From the NCBI GenBank assembly GCA_963932145.1, contig CAWVQA010000059.1, positions 1 through 64,000 on the forward strand: 64,000 nucleotides of DNA. Direction: 5' to 3'. The DNA comes from Acanthosepion lycidas. Its lineage: Eukaryota > Mollusca > Cephalopoda > Sepiida > Sepiidae. This document shows, in pieces, positions 11,002 through 23,037 of the stretch (position 1 is its first letter; each line of letters starts with the position of its first letter). Below the pieces are notes generated by a model. The model was not told the origin of the DNA. It did no database searches and worked only from the letters and a program-made list of their open reading frames with translations. Made by a program: the position numbers and the translations under genes.

Positions 11002-14000
11002 GCTATGTAATTAAAAGTTGTGTAAAACATAAAATCTTAAATAAAACTTTGTGAAAACTTCTGAAACTAGTTAAAATCAATAAGTTTTGATTGATTTCAC
11101 ATCGATTTTCAATAATTTCATTGTTTTTCTAATGTTTTCAAACAGTTATTGATATTTACAAACTAGCGTTAAAAAGTAGTGAAAAAAGCTAAATTTTGCA
11201 TGTAAATCGCTATGTAATTAAAAGTTGTGTAAAACATAAAATCTTAAATAAAACTTTGTGAAAACTTCTGAAACTAGTTAAAATCAATAAGTTTTGATTG
11301 ATTTCACATCGATTTTCAATAATTTCATTGTTTTTCTAATGTTTTCAAACAGTTATTGATATTTACAAACTAGCGTTAAAAAGTAGTGAAAAAAGCTAGA
11401 TTTTGCATGTAAATCGCTATGTAATTAAAAGTTGTGTAAAACATAAAATCTTAAATATAACTTTGTCAAAACTTCTGAAACTAGTTAAAATCAATAAGTT
11501 TTGATTGATTTCATATCGATTTTCAATACTTTCATTGTTTTTCTAATGTTTTCAAACAGTTATTGATATTTACAAACTAGCGTTAAAAAGCAGTCAAAAC
11601 AGCTAGATTTTGCATGTAAATCGCTATGTAATTAAAAGTTGTGTAAAACATAAAATCTTAAATAAAACTTTGTGAAAACTTCTGAAACTAGTTAAAATCA
11701 ATAAGTTTTGATTGATTTCATATCGATTTTCAATAATTTCATTGTTTTTCTAATGTTTTCAAAGAGTTATTGATATTTACAATCTAGCGTTGAAAAAGTA
11801 GTGAAAAAAGCTAGATTTTGCATGTAAATCGTTATGTAATTAAAAGTTGTGTAAAACATAAAATCTTAAATATAACTTTGTCAAAACTTCTGAAACTAGT
11901 TAAAATCAATAAGTTTTGATTGATTTCATATCGATTTTCAATAATTTCATTGTTTTTCTAATGTTTTCAAACAGTTATTGATATTTACAAACTAGCGTTG
12001 AAAAAGTAGTGAAAAAAGCTAGATTTTGCATGTAAATCGCAATGTAATTAAAAGTTGTATAAAACATAAAATCTTAAATAAAACTTTGTGAAAACTTCTG
12101 AAACTAGTTAAAATCAATAAGTTTTGATTGATTTCACATCAATTTTCAATAATTTCATTGTTTTTCTAATGTTTTCAAACAGTTATTGATATTTACAAAC
12201 TAGCGTTAAAAGTAGTGAAAAAAGCTAGATTTTGCATGTAAATCGCTATGTAATTAAAAGTTGTGTAAAACATAAAATCTTAAATATAACTTTGTCAAAA
12301 CTTCTGAAACTAGTTAAAATCAATAAGTTGTGATTGATTTCATATCGATTTTCAATAATTTCATTGTTTTTCTAATGTTTTCAAACAGTTATTGATATTT
12401 ACAAACTAGCGTTGAAAAAGTAGTGAAAAAAGCTAGATTTTGCATGTAAATCGCTATGTAATTAAAAGTTGTGTAAAACATAAAATCTTAAATAAAACTT
12501 TGTGAAAACTTCTGAAACTAGTTAAAATCAATAAGATTTGATTGATTTCACATCGATTTTCAATCATTTCATTGTTTTTCTAATGTTTTCAAACAGTCAT
12601 TGATATTTACAAACTAGCCTTAAAAAGTAGTCAAAACAGCTAGATTTTGCATGTAAATCGCTATGTAATTAAAAGTTGTGTAAAACATAAAATATTAAAT
12701 ATAACTTTGTCAAAACTTCTGAAACTAGTTAAAATCAATAAGTTTTGATTGATTTCATATCGATTTTCAATAATTTCATTGTTTGTCTAATGTTTTCAAA
12801 CAGTTATTGATATTTACACACTAGCGTTGAAAAAGTAGTGAAAAAAGCTAGATTTTGCATGTAAATCGCTATGTAATTAAAAGTTGTGTAAAACATAAAA
12901 TCTTAAATATAACTTTGTCAAAACTTCTGAAACTAGTTAAAATCAATAAGTTTTGATTGATTTCATATCGATTTTCAATAATTTCATTGTTTTTCTAATG
13001 TTTTCAAACAGTTATTGATATTTACAAACTAGCGTTGAAAAAGTAGTGAAAAAAGCTAGATTTTGCATGTAAATCGCTATGTAATTAAAAGTTGTGTAAA
13101 ACATAAAATCTTAAATATAACTTTGTCAAAACTTCTGAAACTAGTTAAAATCAATAAGTTTTGATTGATTTCATATCGATTTTCAATAATTTCATTGTTT
13201 TTCTAATGTTTTCAAACAGTTATTGATATTTACAAACTAGCGTTAAAACTTAGTCAAAACAGCTAGATTTTGCATGTAAATCGCTATGTAATTAAAAGTT
13301 GTGTAAAACATAAAATCTTAAATATAACTTTGTCAAAACTTCTGAAATTAGTTAAAATCAATAAGTTTTGATTGATTTCATATCGATTTTCAATAATTTC
13401 ATTGTTTTTCTAATGTTTTCAAACAGTTATTGATATTTACAAACTAGCGTTGAAAAAGTAGTGAAAAAAGCTAGATTTTGCATGTAAATCGCTATGTAAT
13501 TAAAAGTTGTGTAAAACATAAAATCTTAAATAAAACTTTGTGAAAACTTCTGAAACTAGTTAAAATCAATAAGTTTTGATTGATTTCATATCGATTTTCA
13601 ATAATTTCATTGTTTTTCTAATGTTTTCAAAGAGTTATTGATATTTACAATCTAGCGTTGAAAAAGTAGTGAAAAAAGCTAGATTTTGCATGTAAATCGC
13701 TATGTAATTAAAAGTTGTGTAAAACATAAAATCTTAAATATAACTTTATCAAAACTTCTGAAACTAGTTAAAATCAATAAGTTTTGATTGATTTCATATC
13801 GATTTTCAATAATTTCATTGTTTTTCTAATGTTTTCAAAGAGTTATTGATATTTACAAACTAGCGTTAAAAAGTAGTGAAAAAAGCTGGATTTTGCATGT
13901 AAATCGCTATGTAATTAAAAGTTGTGTAAAACATAAAATCTTAAATATAACTTTGTCAAAACTTCTGAAACTAGTTAAAATCAATAAGTTTTGATTGATT

Positions 14001-16189
14001 TCATATCGATTTTCAATAATTTCATTGTTTTTCTAATGTTTTCAAACAGTTATTGATATTTACAAACTAGCGTTGAAAAAGTAGTGAAAAAAGCTAGATT
14101 TTGCATGTAAATCGCTATGTAATTAAAAGTTGTGTAAAACATAAAATCTTAAATAAAACTTTGTGAAAACTTCTGAAACTAGTTAAAATCAATAAGTTTT
14201 GATTGATTTCACATCGATTTTCAATAATTTCATTGTTTTTCTAATGTTTTCAAACAGTTATTGATATTTACAAACTAGCCTTAAAAAGTAGTCAAAACAG
14301 CTAGATTTTGCATGTAAATCGCTATGTAATTAAAAGTTGTGTAAAACATAAAATCTTAAATATAACTTTGTCAAAACTTCTGAAACTAGTTAAAATCAAT
14401 AAGTTTTGATTGATTTCATATCGATTTTCAATAATTTCATTGTTTTTCTAATGTTTTCAAACAGTTATTGATATTTACAAACTAGCGTTGAAAAAGTAGT
14501 GAAAAAAGCTAGATTTTGCATGTAAATCGCTATGTAATTAAAAGTTGTGTAAAACATAAAATCTTAAATATAACTTTGTCAAAACTTCTGAAATTAGTTA
14601 AAATCAATAAGTTTTGATTGATTTCATATCGATTTTCAATAATTTCATTGTTTTTCTAATGTTTTCAAACAGTTATTGATATTTACAAACTAGCGTTGAA
14701 AAAGTAGTGAAAAAAGCTAGATTTTGCATGTAAATCGCCATGTAATTAAAAGTTGTGTAAAACATAAAATCTTAAATAAAACTTTGTGAAAACTACTGAA
14801 ACTAGTTAAAATCAATAAGTTTTGATTGATTTCATATCGATTTTCAATAATTTCATTGTTTTTCTAATGTTTTCAAAGAGTTATTGATATTTACAATCTA
14901 GCGTTGAAAAAGTAGTGAAAAAAGCTAGATTTTGCATGTAAATCGCTATGTAATTAAAAGTTGTGTAAAACATAAAATCTTAAATAAAACTTTGTGAAAA
15001 CTTCTGAAACTAGTTAAAATCAATAAGTTTTGATTGATTTCATATCGATTTTCAATAATTTCATTGTTTTACTAATGTTTTCAAAGAGTTATTGATATTT
15101 ACAAACTAGCGTTGAAAAAGTAGTGAAAAAAGCTAGATTTTGCATGTAAATCGCTATGTAATTAAAAGCTGTGTAAAACATAAAATCTTAAATATAACTT
15201 TGTCAAAACTTCTGAAACTAGTTAAAATCAATAAGTTTTGATTGATTTCACATCGATTTTCAATAATTTCATTGTTTTTCTAATGTTTTCAAACAGTTAT
15301 TGATATTTACAAACTAGCGTTAAAAAGCAGTCAAAACAGCGAGATTTTGCATGTAAATCGCTATGTAATTAAAAGTTGTGTAAAACATAATATCTTAAAT
15401 AAAACTTTGTGAAAACTTCTGAAACTAGTTAAAATCAATAAGTTTTGATTGATTTCATATCGATTTTCAATAATTTCATTGTTTTTCTAATGTTTTCAAA
15501 GAGTTATTGATATTTACAATCTAGCGTTGAAAAAGTAGTGAAAAAAGCTAGATTTTGCATGTAAATCGTTATGTAATTAAAAGTTGTGTAAAACATAAAA
15601 TCTTAAATATAACTTTGTCAAAACTTCTGAAACTAGTTAAAATCAATAAGTTTTGATTGATTTCATATCGATTTTCAATAATTTCATTGTTTTTCTAATG
15701 TTTTCAAAGAGTTATTGATATTTACAAACTAGCGTTAAAAAGTAGTGAAAAAAGCTAGATTTTGCATGTAAATCGCTATGTAATTAAAAGTTGTGTAAAA
15801 CATAAAATCTTAAATATAACTTTGTCAAAACTTCTGAAACTAGTTAAAATCAATAAGTTTTGATTGATTTCATATCGATTTTCAATAATTTCATTGTTTT
15901 TCTAATGTTTTCAAACAGTTATTGATATTTACAAACTAGCGTTGAAAAAGTAGTGAAAAAAGCTAGATTTTGCATGTAAATCGCTATGTAATTAAAAGCT
16001 GTGTAAAACATAAAATCTTAAATATAACTTTGTCAAAACTTCTGAAACTAGTTAAAATCAATAAGTTTTGATTGATTTCACATCGATTTTCAATAATTTC
16101 ATTGTTTTTCTAATGTTTTCAAACAGTTATTGATATTTACAAACTAGCGTTAAAAAGTAGTCAAAACAGCTAGATTTTGCATGTAAATC
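11002..16189 (+). repeat. Long HOR copy A (25 monomers, 5188 bp)
   Basis: The unit starts at a monomer ending gctaaattttgc (near 11188) and repeats at 16190. Ordered markers: aatactttc with agcagtc (11523-11600), cgttatg (11830), gcaatg plus gttgtataaaac (12039-12060), gttaaaagtag (12208), aagttgtg (12328), aagatttg with caatcatttc and cagtcattg (12530-12600), aaatattaaat with gtttgtc and acacactag (12690-12830), gttaaaacttagtc (13240), agctgg (13885) and agcctt (14278). These are followed by eight monomers not shared with copy B: actactg (14793), ttttacta (15067), agctgtg (15168), agcgagat (15347), cataatatc (15388), a second cgttatg (15568), an ordinary monomer and a second agctgtg (15998). 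Confidence 0.92.
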
Positions 16190-19100
16190 GCTATGTAATT
16201 AAAAGTTGTGTAAAACATAAAATCTTAAATAAAACTTTGTGAAAACTTCTGAAACTAGTTAAAATCAATAAGTTTTGATTGATTTCACATCGATTTTCAA
16301 TAATTTCATTGTTTTTCTAATGTTTTCAAACAGTTATTGATATTTACAAACTAGCGTTAAAAAGTAGTGAAAAAAGCTAAATTTTGCATGTAAATCGCTA
16401 TGTAATTAAAAGTTGTGTAAAACATAAAATCTTAAATATAACTTTCTCAAAACTTCTGAAACTAGTTAAAATCAATAAGTTTTGATTGATTTCACATCGA
16501 TTTTCAATAATTTCATTGTTTTTCTAATGTTTTCAAACAGTTATTGATATTTACAAACTAGCGTTAAAAAGTAGTGAAAAAAGCTAGATTTTGCATGTAA
16601 ATCGCTATGTAATTAAAAGTTGTGTAAAACATAAAATCTTAAATATAACTTTGTCAAAACTTCTGAAACTAGTTAAAATCAATAAGTTTTGATTGATTTC
16701 ATATCGATTTTCAATACTTTCATTGTTTTTCTAATGTTTTCAAACAGTTATTGATATTTACAAACTAGCGTTAAAAAGCAGTCAAAACAGCTAGATTTTG
16801 CATGTAAATCGCTATGTAATTAAAAGTTGTGTAAAACATAAAATCTTAAATAAAACTTTGTGAAAACTTCTGAAACTAGTTAAAATCAATAAGTTTTGAT
16901 TGATTTCATATCGATTTTCAATAATTTCATTGTTTTTCTAATGTTTTCAAAGAGTTATTGATATTTACAATCTAGCGTTGAAAAAGTAGTGAAAAAAGCT
17001 AGATTTTGCATGTGAATCGTTATGTAATTAAAAGTTGTGTAAAACATAAAATCTTAAATATAACTTTGTCAAAACTTCTGAAACTAGTTAAAATCAATAA
17101 GTTTTGATTGATTTCATATCGATTTTCAATAATTTCATTGTTTTTCTAATGTTTTCAAACAGTTATTGATATTTACAAACTAGCGTTGAAAAAGTAGTGA
17201 AAAAAGCTAGATTTTGCATGTAAATCGCAATGTAATTAAAAGTTGTATAAAACATAAAATCTTAAATAAAACTTTGTGAAAACTTCTGAAACTAGTTAAA
17301 ATCAATAAGTTTTGATTGATTTCACATCAATTTTCAATAATTTCATTGTTTTTCTAATGTTTTCAAACAGTTATTGATATTTACAAACTAGCGTTAAAAG
17401 TAGTGAAAAAAGCTAGATTTTGCATGTAAATCGCTATGTAATTAAAAGTTGTGTAAAACATAAAATCTTAAATATAACTTTGTCAAAACTTCTGAAACTA
17501 GTTAAAATCAATAAGTTGTGATTGATTTCATATCGATTTTCAATAATTTCATTGTTTTTCTAATGTTTTCAAACAGTTATTGATATTTACAAACTAGCGT
17601 TGAAAAAGTAGTGAAAAAAGCTAGATTTTGCATGTAAATCGCTATGTAATTAAAAGTTGTGTAAAACATAAAATCTTAAATAAAACTTTGTGAAAACTTC
17701 TGAAACTAGTTAAAATCAATAAGATTTGATTGATTTCACATCGATTTTCAATCATTTCATTGTTTTTCTAATGTTTTCAAACAGTCATTGATATTTACAA
17801 ACTAGCCTTAAAAAGTAGTCAAAACAGCTAGATTTTGCATGTAAATCGCTATGTAATTAAAAGTTGTGTAAAACATAAAATATTAAATATAACTTTGTCA
17901 AAACTTCTGAAACTAGTTAAAATCAATAAGTTTTGATTGATTTCATATCGATTTTCAATAATTTCATTGTTTGTCTAATGTTTTCAAACAGTTATTGATA
18001 TTTACACACTAGCGTTGAAAAAGTAGTGAAAAAAGCTAGATTTTGCATGTAAATCGCTATGTAATTAAAAGTTGTGTAAAACATAAAATCTTAAATATAA
18101 CTTTGTCAAAACTTCTGAAACTAGTTAAAATCAATAAGTTTTGATTGATTTCATATCGATTTTCAATAATTTCATTGTTTTTCTAATGTTTTCAAACAGT
18201 TATTGATATTTACAAACTAGCGTTGAAAAAGTAGTGAAAAAAGCTAGATTTTGCATGTAAATCGCTATGTAATTAAAAGTTGTGTAAAACATAAAATCTT
18301 AAATATAACTTTGTCAAAACTTCTGAAACTAGTTAAAATCAATAAGTTTTGATTGATTTCATATCGATTTTCAATAATTTCATTGTTTTTCTAATGTTTT
18401 CAAACAGTTATTGATATTTACAAACTAGCGTTAAAACTTAGTCAAAACAGCTAGATTTTGCATGTAAATCGCTATGTAATTAAAAGTTGTGTAAAACATA
18501 AAATCTTAAATATAACTTTGTCAAAACTTCTGAAATTAGTTAAAATCAATAAGTTTTGATTGATTTCATATCGATTTTCAATAATTTCATTGTTTTTCTA
18601 ATGTTTTCAAACAGTTATTGATATTTACAAACTAGCGTTGAAAAAGTAGTGAAAAAAGCTAGATTTTGCATGTAAATCGCTATGTAATTAAAAGTTGTGT
18701 AAAACATAAAATCTTAAATAAAACTTTCTGAAAACTTCTGAAACTAGTTAAAATCAATAAGTTTTGATTGATTTCATATCGATTTTCAATAATTTCATTG
18801 TTTTTCTAATGTTTTCAAAGAGTTATTGATATTTACAATCTAGCGTTGAAAAAGTAGTGAAAAAAGCTAGATTTTGCATGTAAATCGCTATGTAATTAAA
18901 AGTTGTGTAAAACATAAAATCTTAAATATAACTTTATCAAAACTTCTGAAACTAGTTAAAATCAATAAGTTTTGATTGATTTCATATCGATTTTCAATAA
19001 TTTCATTGTTTTTCTAATGTTTTCAAAGAGTTATTGATATTTACAAACTAGCGTTAAAAAGTAGTGAAAAAAGCTGGATTTTGCATGTAAATCGCTATGT

Positions 19101-19716
19101 AATTAAAAGTTGTGTAAAACATAAAATCTTAAATATAACTTTGTCAAAACTTCTGAAACTAGTTAAAATCAATAAGTTTTGATTGATTTCATATCGATTT
19201 TCAATAATTTCATTGTTTTTCTAATGTTTTCAAACAGTTATTGATATTTACAAACTAGCGTTGAAAAAGTAGTGAAAAAAGCTAGATTTTGCATGTAAAT
19301 CGCTATGTAATTAAAAGTTGTGTAAAACATAAAATCTTAAATAAAACTTTGTGAAAACTTCTGAAACTAGTTAAAATCAATAAGTTTTGATTGATTTCAC
19401 ATCGATTTTCAATAATTTCATTGTTTTTCTAATGTTTTCAAACAGTTATTGATATTTACAAACTAGCCTTAAAAAGTAGTCAAAACAGCTAGATTTTGCA
19501 TGTAAATCGCTATGTAATTAAAAGTTGTGTAAAACATAAAATCTTAAATATAACTTTGTCAAAACTTCTGAAACTAGTTAAAATCAATAAGTTTTGATTG
19601 ATTTCATATCGATTTTCAATAATTTCATTGTTTTTCTAATGTTTTCAAACAGTTATTGATATTTACAAACTAGCGTTGAAAAAGTAGTGAAAAAAGCTAG
19701 ATTTTGCATGTAAATC
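16190..19716 (+). repeat. Long HOR copy B (first 17 monomers)
   Basis: It matches copy A bases 11002-14528 at a constant offset of 5188 bp, with all the private markers in the same order: aatactttc 16713, gcaatg/gttgtataaaac 17227-17250, aagatttg 17722, gtttgtc near 17970, gttaaaacttagtc near 18430, agctgg 19073, agcctt near 19467. It differs at a few bases, for example actttctcaaaac near 16441 and actttctgaaaac near 18723. After 19716 the sequence switches at a monomer boundary to the gatatg family, so the last eight monomers of copy A are missing. Confidence 0.92.
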
Positions 19717-21584
19717 GATATGTAATTAAAAGTTGTGTAAAACATAAAATCTTAAATAAAACTTTGTGAAAACTTCTGAAACTAGTTAAAATCAATAAGT
19801 TTTGATTGATTTCATATCGATTTTCAATAATTTCATTGTTTTTCTAATGTTTTCAAAGAGTTATTGATATTTACAATCTAGCGTTGAAAAAGTAGTGAAA
19901 AAAGCTAGATTTTGCATGTAAATCGCTATGTAATTAAAAGTTGTGTAAAACATAAAATCTTAAATATAACTTTGTCAAAACTTCTGAAACTAGTTAAAAT
20001 CAATAAGTTTTGATTGATTTCATATCGATTTTCAATAGTTTCATTGTTTTTCTAATGTTTTCAAAGAGTTATTGATATTTACAATCTAGCGTTGAAAAAG
20101 TAGTGAAAAAAGCTAGATTTTGCATGTAAATCGCTATGTAATTAAAAGTTGTGTAAAACATAAAATCTTAAATATAACTTTGTCAAAACTTCTGAAACTA
20201 GTTAAAATCAATAAGTTTTGATTGATTTCATATCGATTTTCAATAATTTCATTGTTTTTCTAATGTTTTCAAACAGTTATTGATATTTACAAACTAGCGT
20301 TGAAAAAGTAGTGAAAAAAGCTAGATTTTGCATGTAAATCGCTATGTAATTAAAAGTCGTGTAAAACATAAAATCTTAAATAAAACTTTGTGAAAACTTC
20401 TGAAACTAGTTAAAATCAATAAGTTTTGATTGATTTCACATCGATTTTCAATAATTTCATTGTTTTTCTAATGTTTTCAAACTGTTATTGATATTTACAA
20501 ACTAGCGTTAACAAGTAGTCAAAACAGCTAGATTTTGCATGTAAATCGCTATGTAATTAAAAGTTGTGTAAAACATAAAATCTTAAATAAAACTTTGTGA
20601 AAACTTCTGAAACTAGTTAAAATCAATAAGTTTTGATTGATTTCACATCGATTTTCAATAATTTCATTGTTTTTCTAATGTTTTCAAACAGTTATTGATA
20701 TTTACAAACTAGCGTTAAAAAGTAGTGAAAAAAGCTAGATTTTGCATGTAAATCGCTATGTAATTAAAAGTTGTGTAAAACATAAAATCTTAAATAAAAC
20801 TTTGTGAAAACTTCTGAAACTAGTTAAAATCAATAAGTTTTGATTGATTTCACATCGATTTTCAATAATTTCATTGTTTTTCTAATGTTTTCAAACAGTT
20901 ATTGATATTTACAAACTAGCGTTAAAAAGTAGTCAAAACAGCTAGATTTTGCATGTAAATCGCTATGTAATTAAAAGTTGTGTAAAACATAAAATCTTAA
21001 ATATAACTTTGTCAAAACTTCTGAAACTAGTTAAAATCAATAAGTTTTGATTGATTTCATATCGATTTTCAATAATTTCATTGTTTTTCTAATGTTTTCA
21101 AACAGTTATTGATATTTACAAACTAGCGTTGAAAAAGTAGTGAAAAAAGCTAGATTTTGCATGTAAATCGCTATGTAATTAAAAGTTGTGTAAAACATAA
21201 AATCTTAAATAAAACTTTGTGAAAACTTCTGAAACTAGTTAAAATCAATAAGTTTTGATTTATTTCACATCGATTTTCAATAATTTCATTGTTTTTCTAA
21301 TGTTTTCAAACAGTTATTGATATTTACAAACTAGCCTTAAAAAGTAGTCAAAACAGCTAGATTTTGCATGTAAATCGCTATGTAATTAAAAGTTGTGTAA
21401 AACATAAAATCTTAAATATAACTTTGTCAAAACTTCTGAAACTAGTTAAAATCAATAAGTTTTGATTGATTTCATATCGATTTTCAATAATTTCATTGTT
21501 TTTCTAATGTTTTCAAACAGTTATTGATATTTACAAACTAGCGTTGAAAAAGTAGTGAAAAAAGCTAGATTTTGCATGTAAATC
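19717..21584 (+). repeat. 9-monomer duplication, copy 1 (1868 bp)
   Basis: The unit begins with a gatatg monomer and repeats at 21585. Shared markers at an offset of 1868 bp are aatagtttc (20033 and 21901), agtcgtg (20358 and 22226) and the rare pair aaactgttattg plus gttaacaag (20481 and 22349). The eighth monomer has gatttatttcacatc near 21259 and agcctt near 21334. Confidence 0.9.
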
Positions 21585-23037
21585 GATATGTAATTAAAAG
21601 TTGTGTAAAACATAAAATCTTAAATAAAACTTTGTGAAAACTTCTGAAACTAGTTAAAATCAATAAGTTTTGATTGATTTCATATCGATTTTCAATAATT
21701 TCATTGTTTTTCTAATGTTTTCAAAGAGTTATTGATATTTACAATCTAGCGTTGAAAAAGTAGTGAAAAAAGCTAGATTTTGCATGTAAATCGCTATGTA
21801 ATTAAAAGTTGTGTAAAACATAAAATCTTAAATATAACTTTGTCAAAACTTCTGAAACTAGTTAAAATCAATAAGTTTTGATTGATTTCATATCGATTTT
21901 CAATAGTTTCATTGTTTTTCTAATGTTTTCAAAGAGTTATTGATATTTACAATCTAGCGTTGAAAAAGTAGTGAAAAAAGCTAGATTTTGCATGTAAATC
22001 GCTATGTAATTAAAAGTTGTGTAAAACATAAAATCTTAAATATAACTTTGTCAAAACTTCTGAAACTAGTTAAAATCAATAAGTTTTGATTGATTTCATA
22101 TCGATTTTCAATAATTTCATTGTTTTTCTAATGTTTTCAAACAGTTATTGATATTTACAAACTAGCGTTGAAAAAGTAGTGAAAAAAGCTAGATTTTGCA
22201 TGTAAATCGCTATGTAATTAAAAGTCGTGTAAAACATAAAATCTTAAATAAAACTTTGTGAAAACTTCTGAAACTAGTTAAAATCAATAAGTTTTGATTG
22301 ATTTCACATCGATTTTCAATAATTTCATTGTTTTTCTAATGTTTTCAAACTGTTATTGATATTTACAAACTAGCGTTAACAAGTAGTCAAAACAGCTAGA
22401 TTTTGCATGTAAATCGCTATGTAATTAAAAGTTGTGTAAAACATAAAATCTTAAATAAAACTTTGTGAAAACTTCTGAAACTAGTTAAAATCAATAAGTT
22501 TTGATTGATTTCACATCGATTTTCAATAATTTCATTGTTTTTCTAATGTTTTCAAACAGTTATTGATATTTACAAACTAGCGTTAAAAAGTAGTGAAAAA
22601 AGCTAGATTTTGCATGTAAATCGCTATGTAATTAAAAGTTGTGTAAAACATAAAATCTTAAATAAAACTTTGTGAAAACTTCTGAAACTAGTTAAAATCA
22701 ATAAGTTTTGATTGATTTCACATCGATTTTCAATAATTTCATTGTTTTTCTAATGTTTTCAAACAGTTATTGATATTTACAAACTAGCGTTAAAAAGTAG
22801 TCAAAACAGCTAGATTTTGTATGTAAATCGCTATGTAATTAAAAGTTGTGTAAAACATAAAATCTTAAATATAACTTTGTCAAAACTTCTGAAACTAGTT
22901 AAAATCAATAAGTTTTGATTGATTTCATATCGATTTTCAATAATTTCATTGTTTTTCTAATGTTTTCAAACAGTTATTGATATTTACAAACTAGCGTTGA
23001 AAAAGTAGTGAAAAAAGCTAGATTTTGCATGTAAATC
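21585..23037 (+). repeat. 9-monomer duplication, copy 2 (7 monomers remain)
   Basis: It matches 19717-21169 with few changes; one seen is gattttgtatg near 22816. At 23038 the following monomer carries agtcgtg with aatattttc instead of the agcctt monomer expected, so the second copy ends after seven units. Confidence 0.88.
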
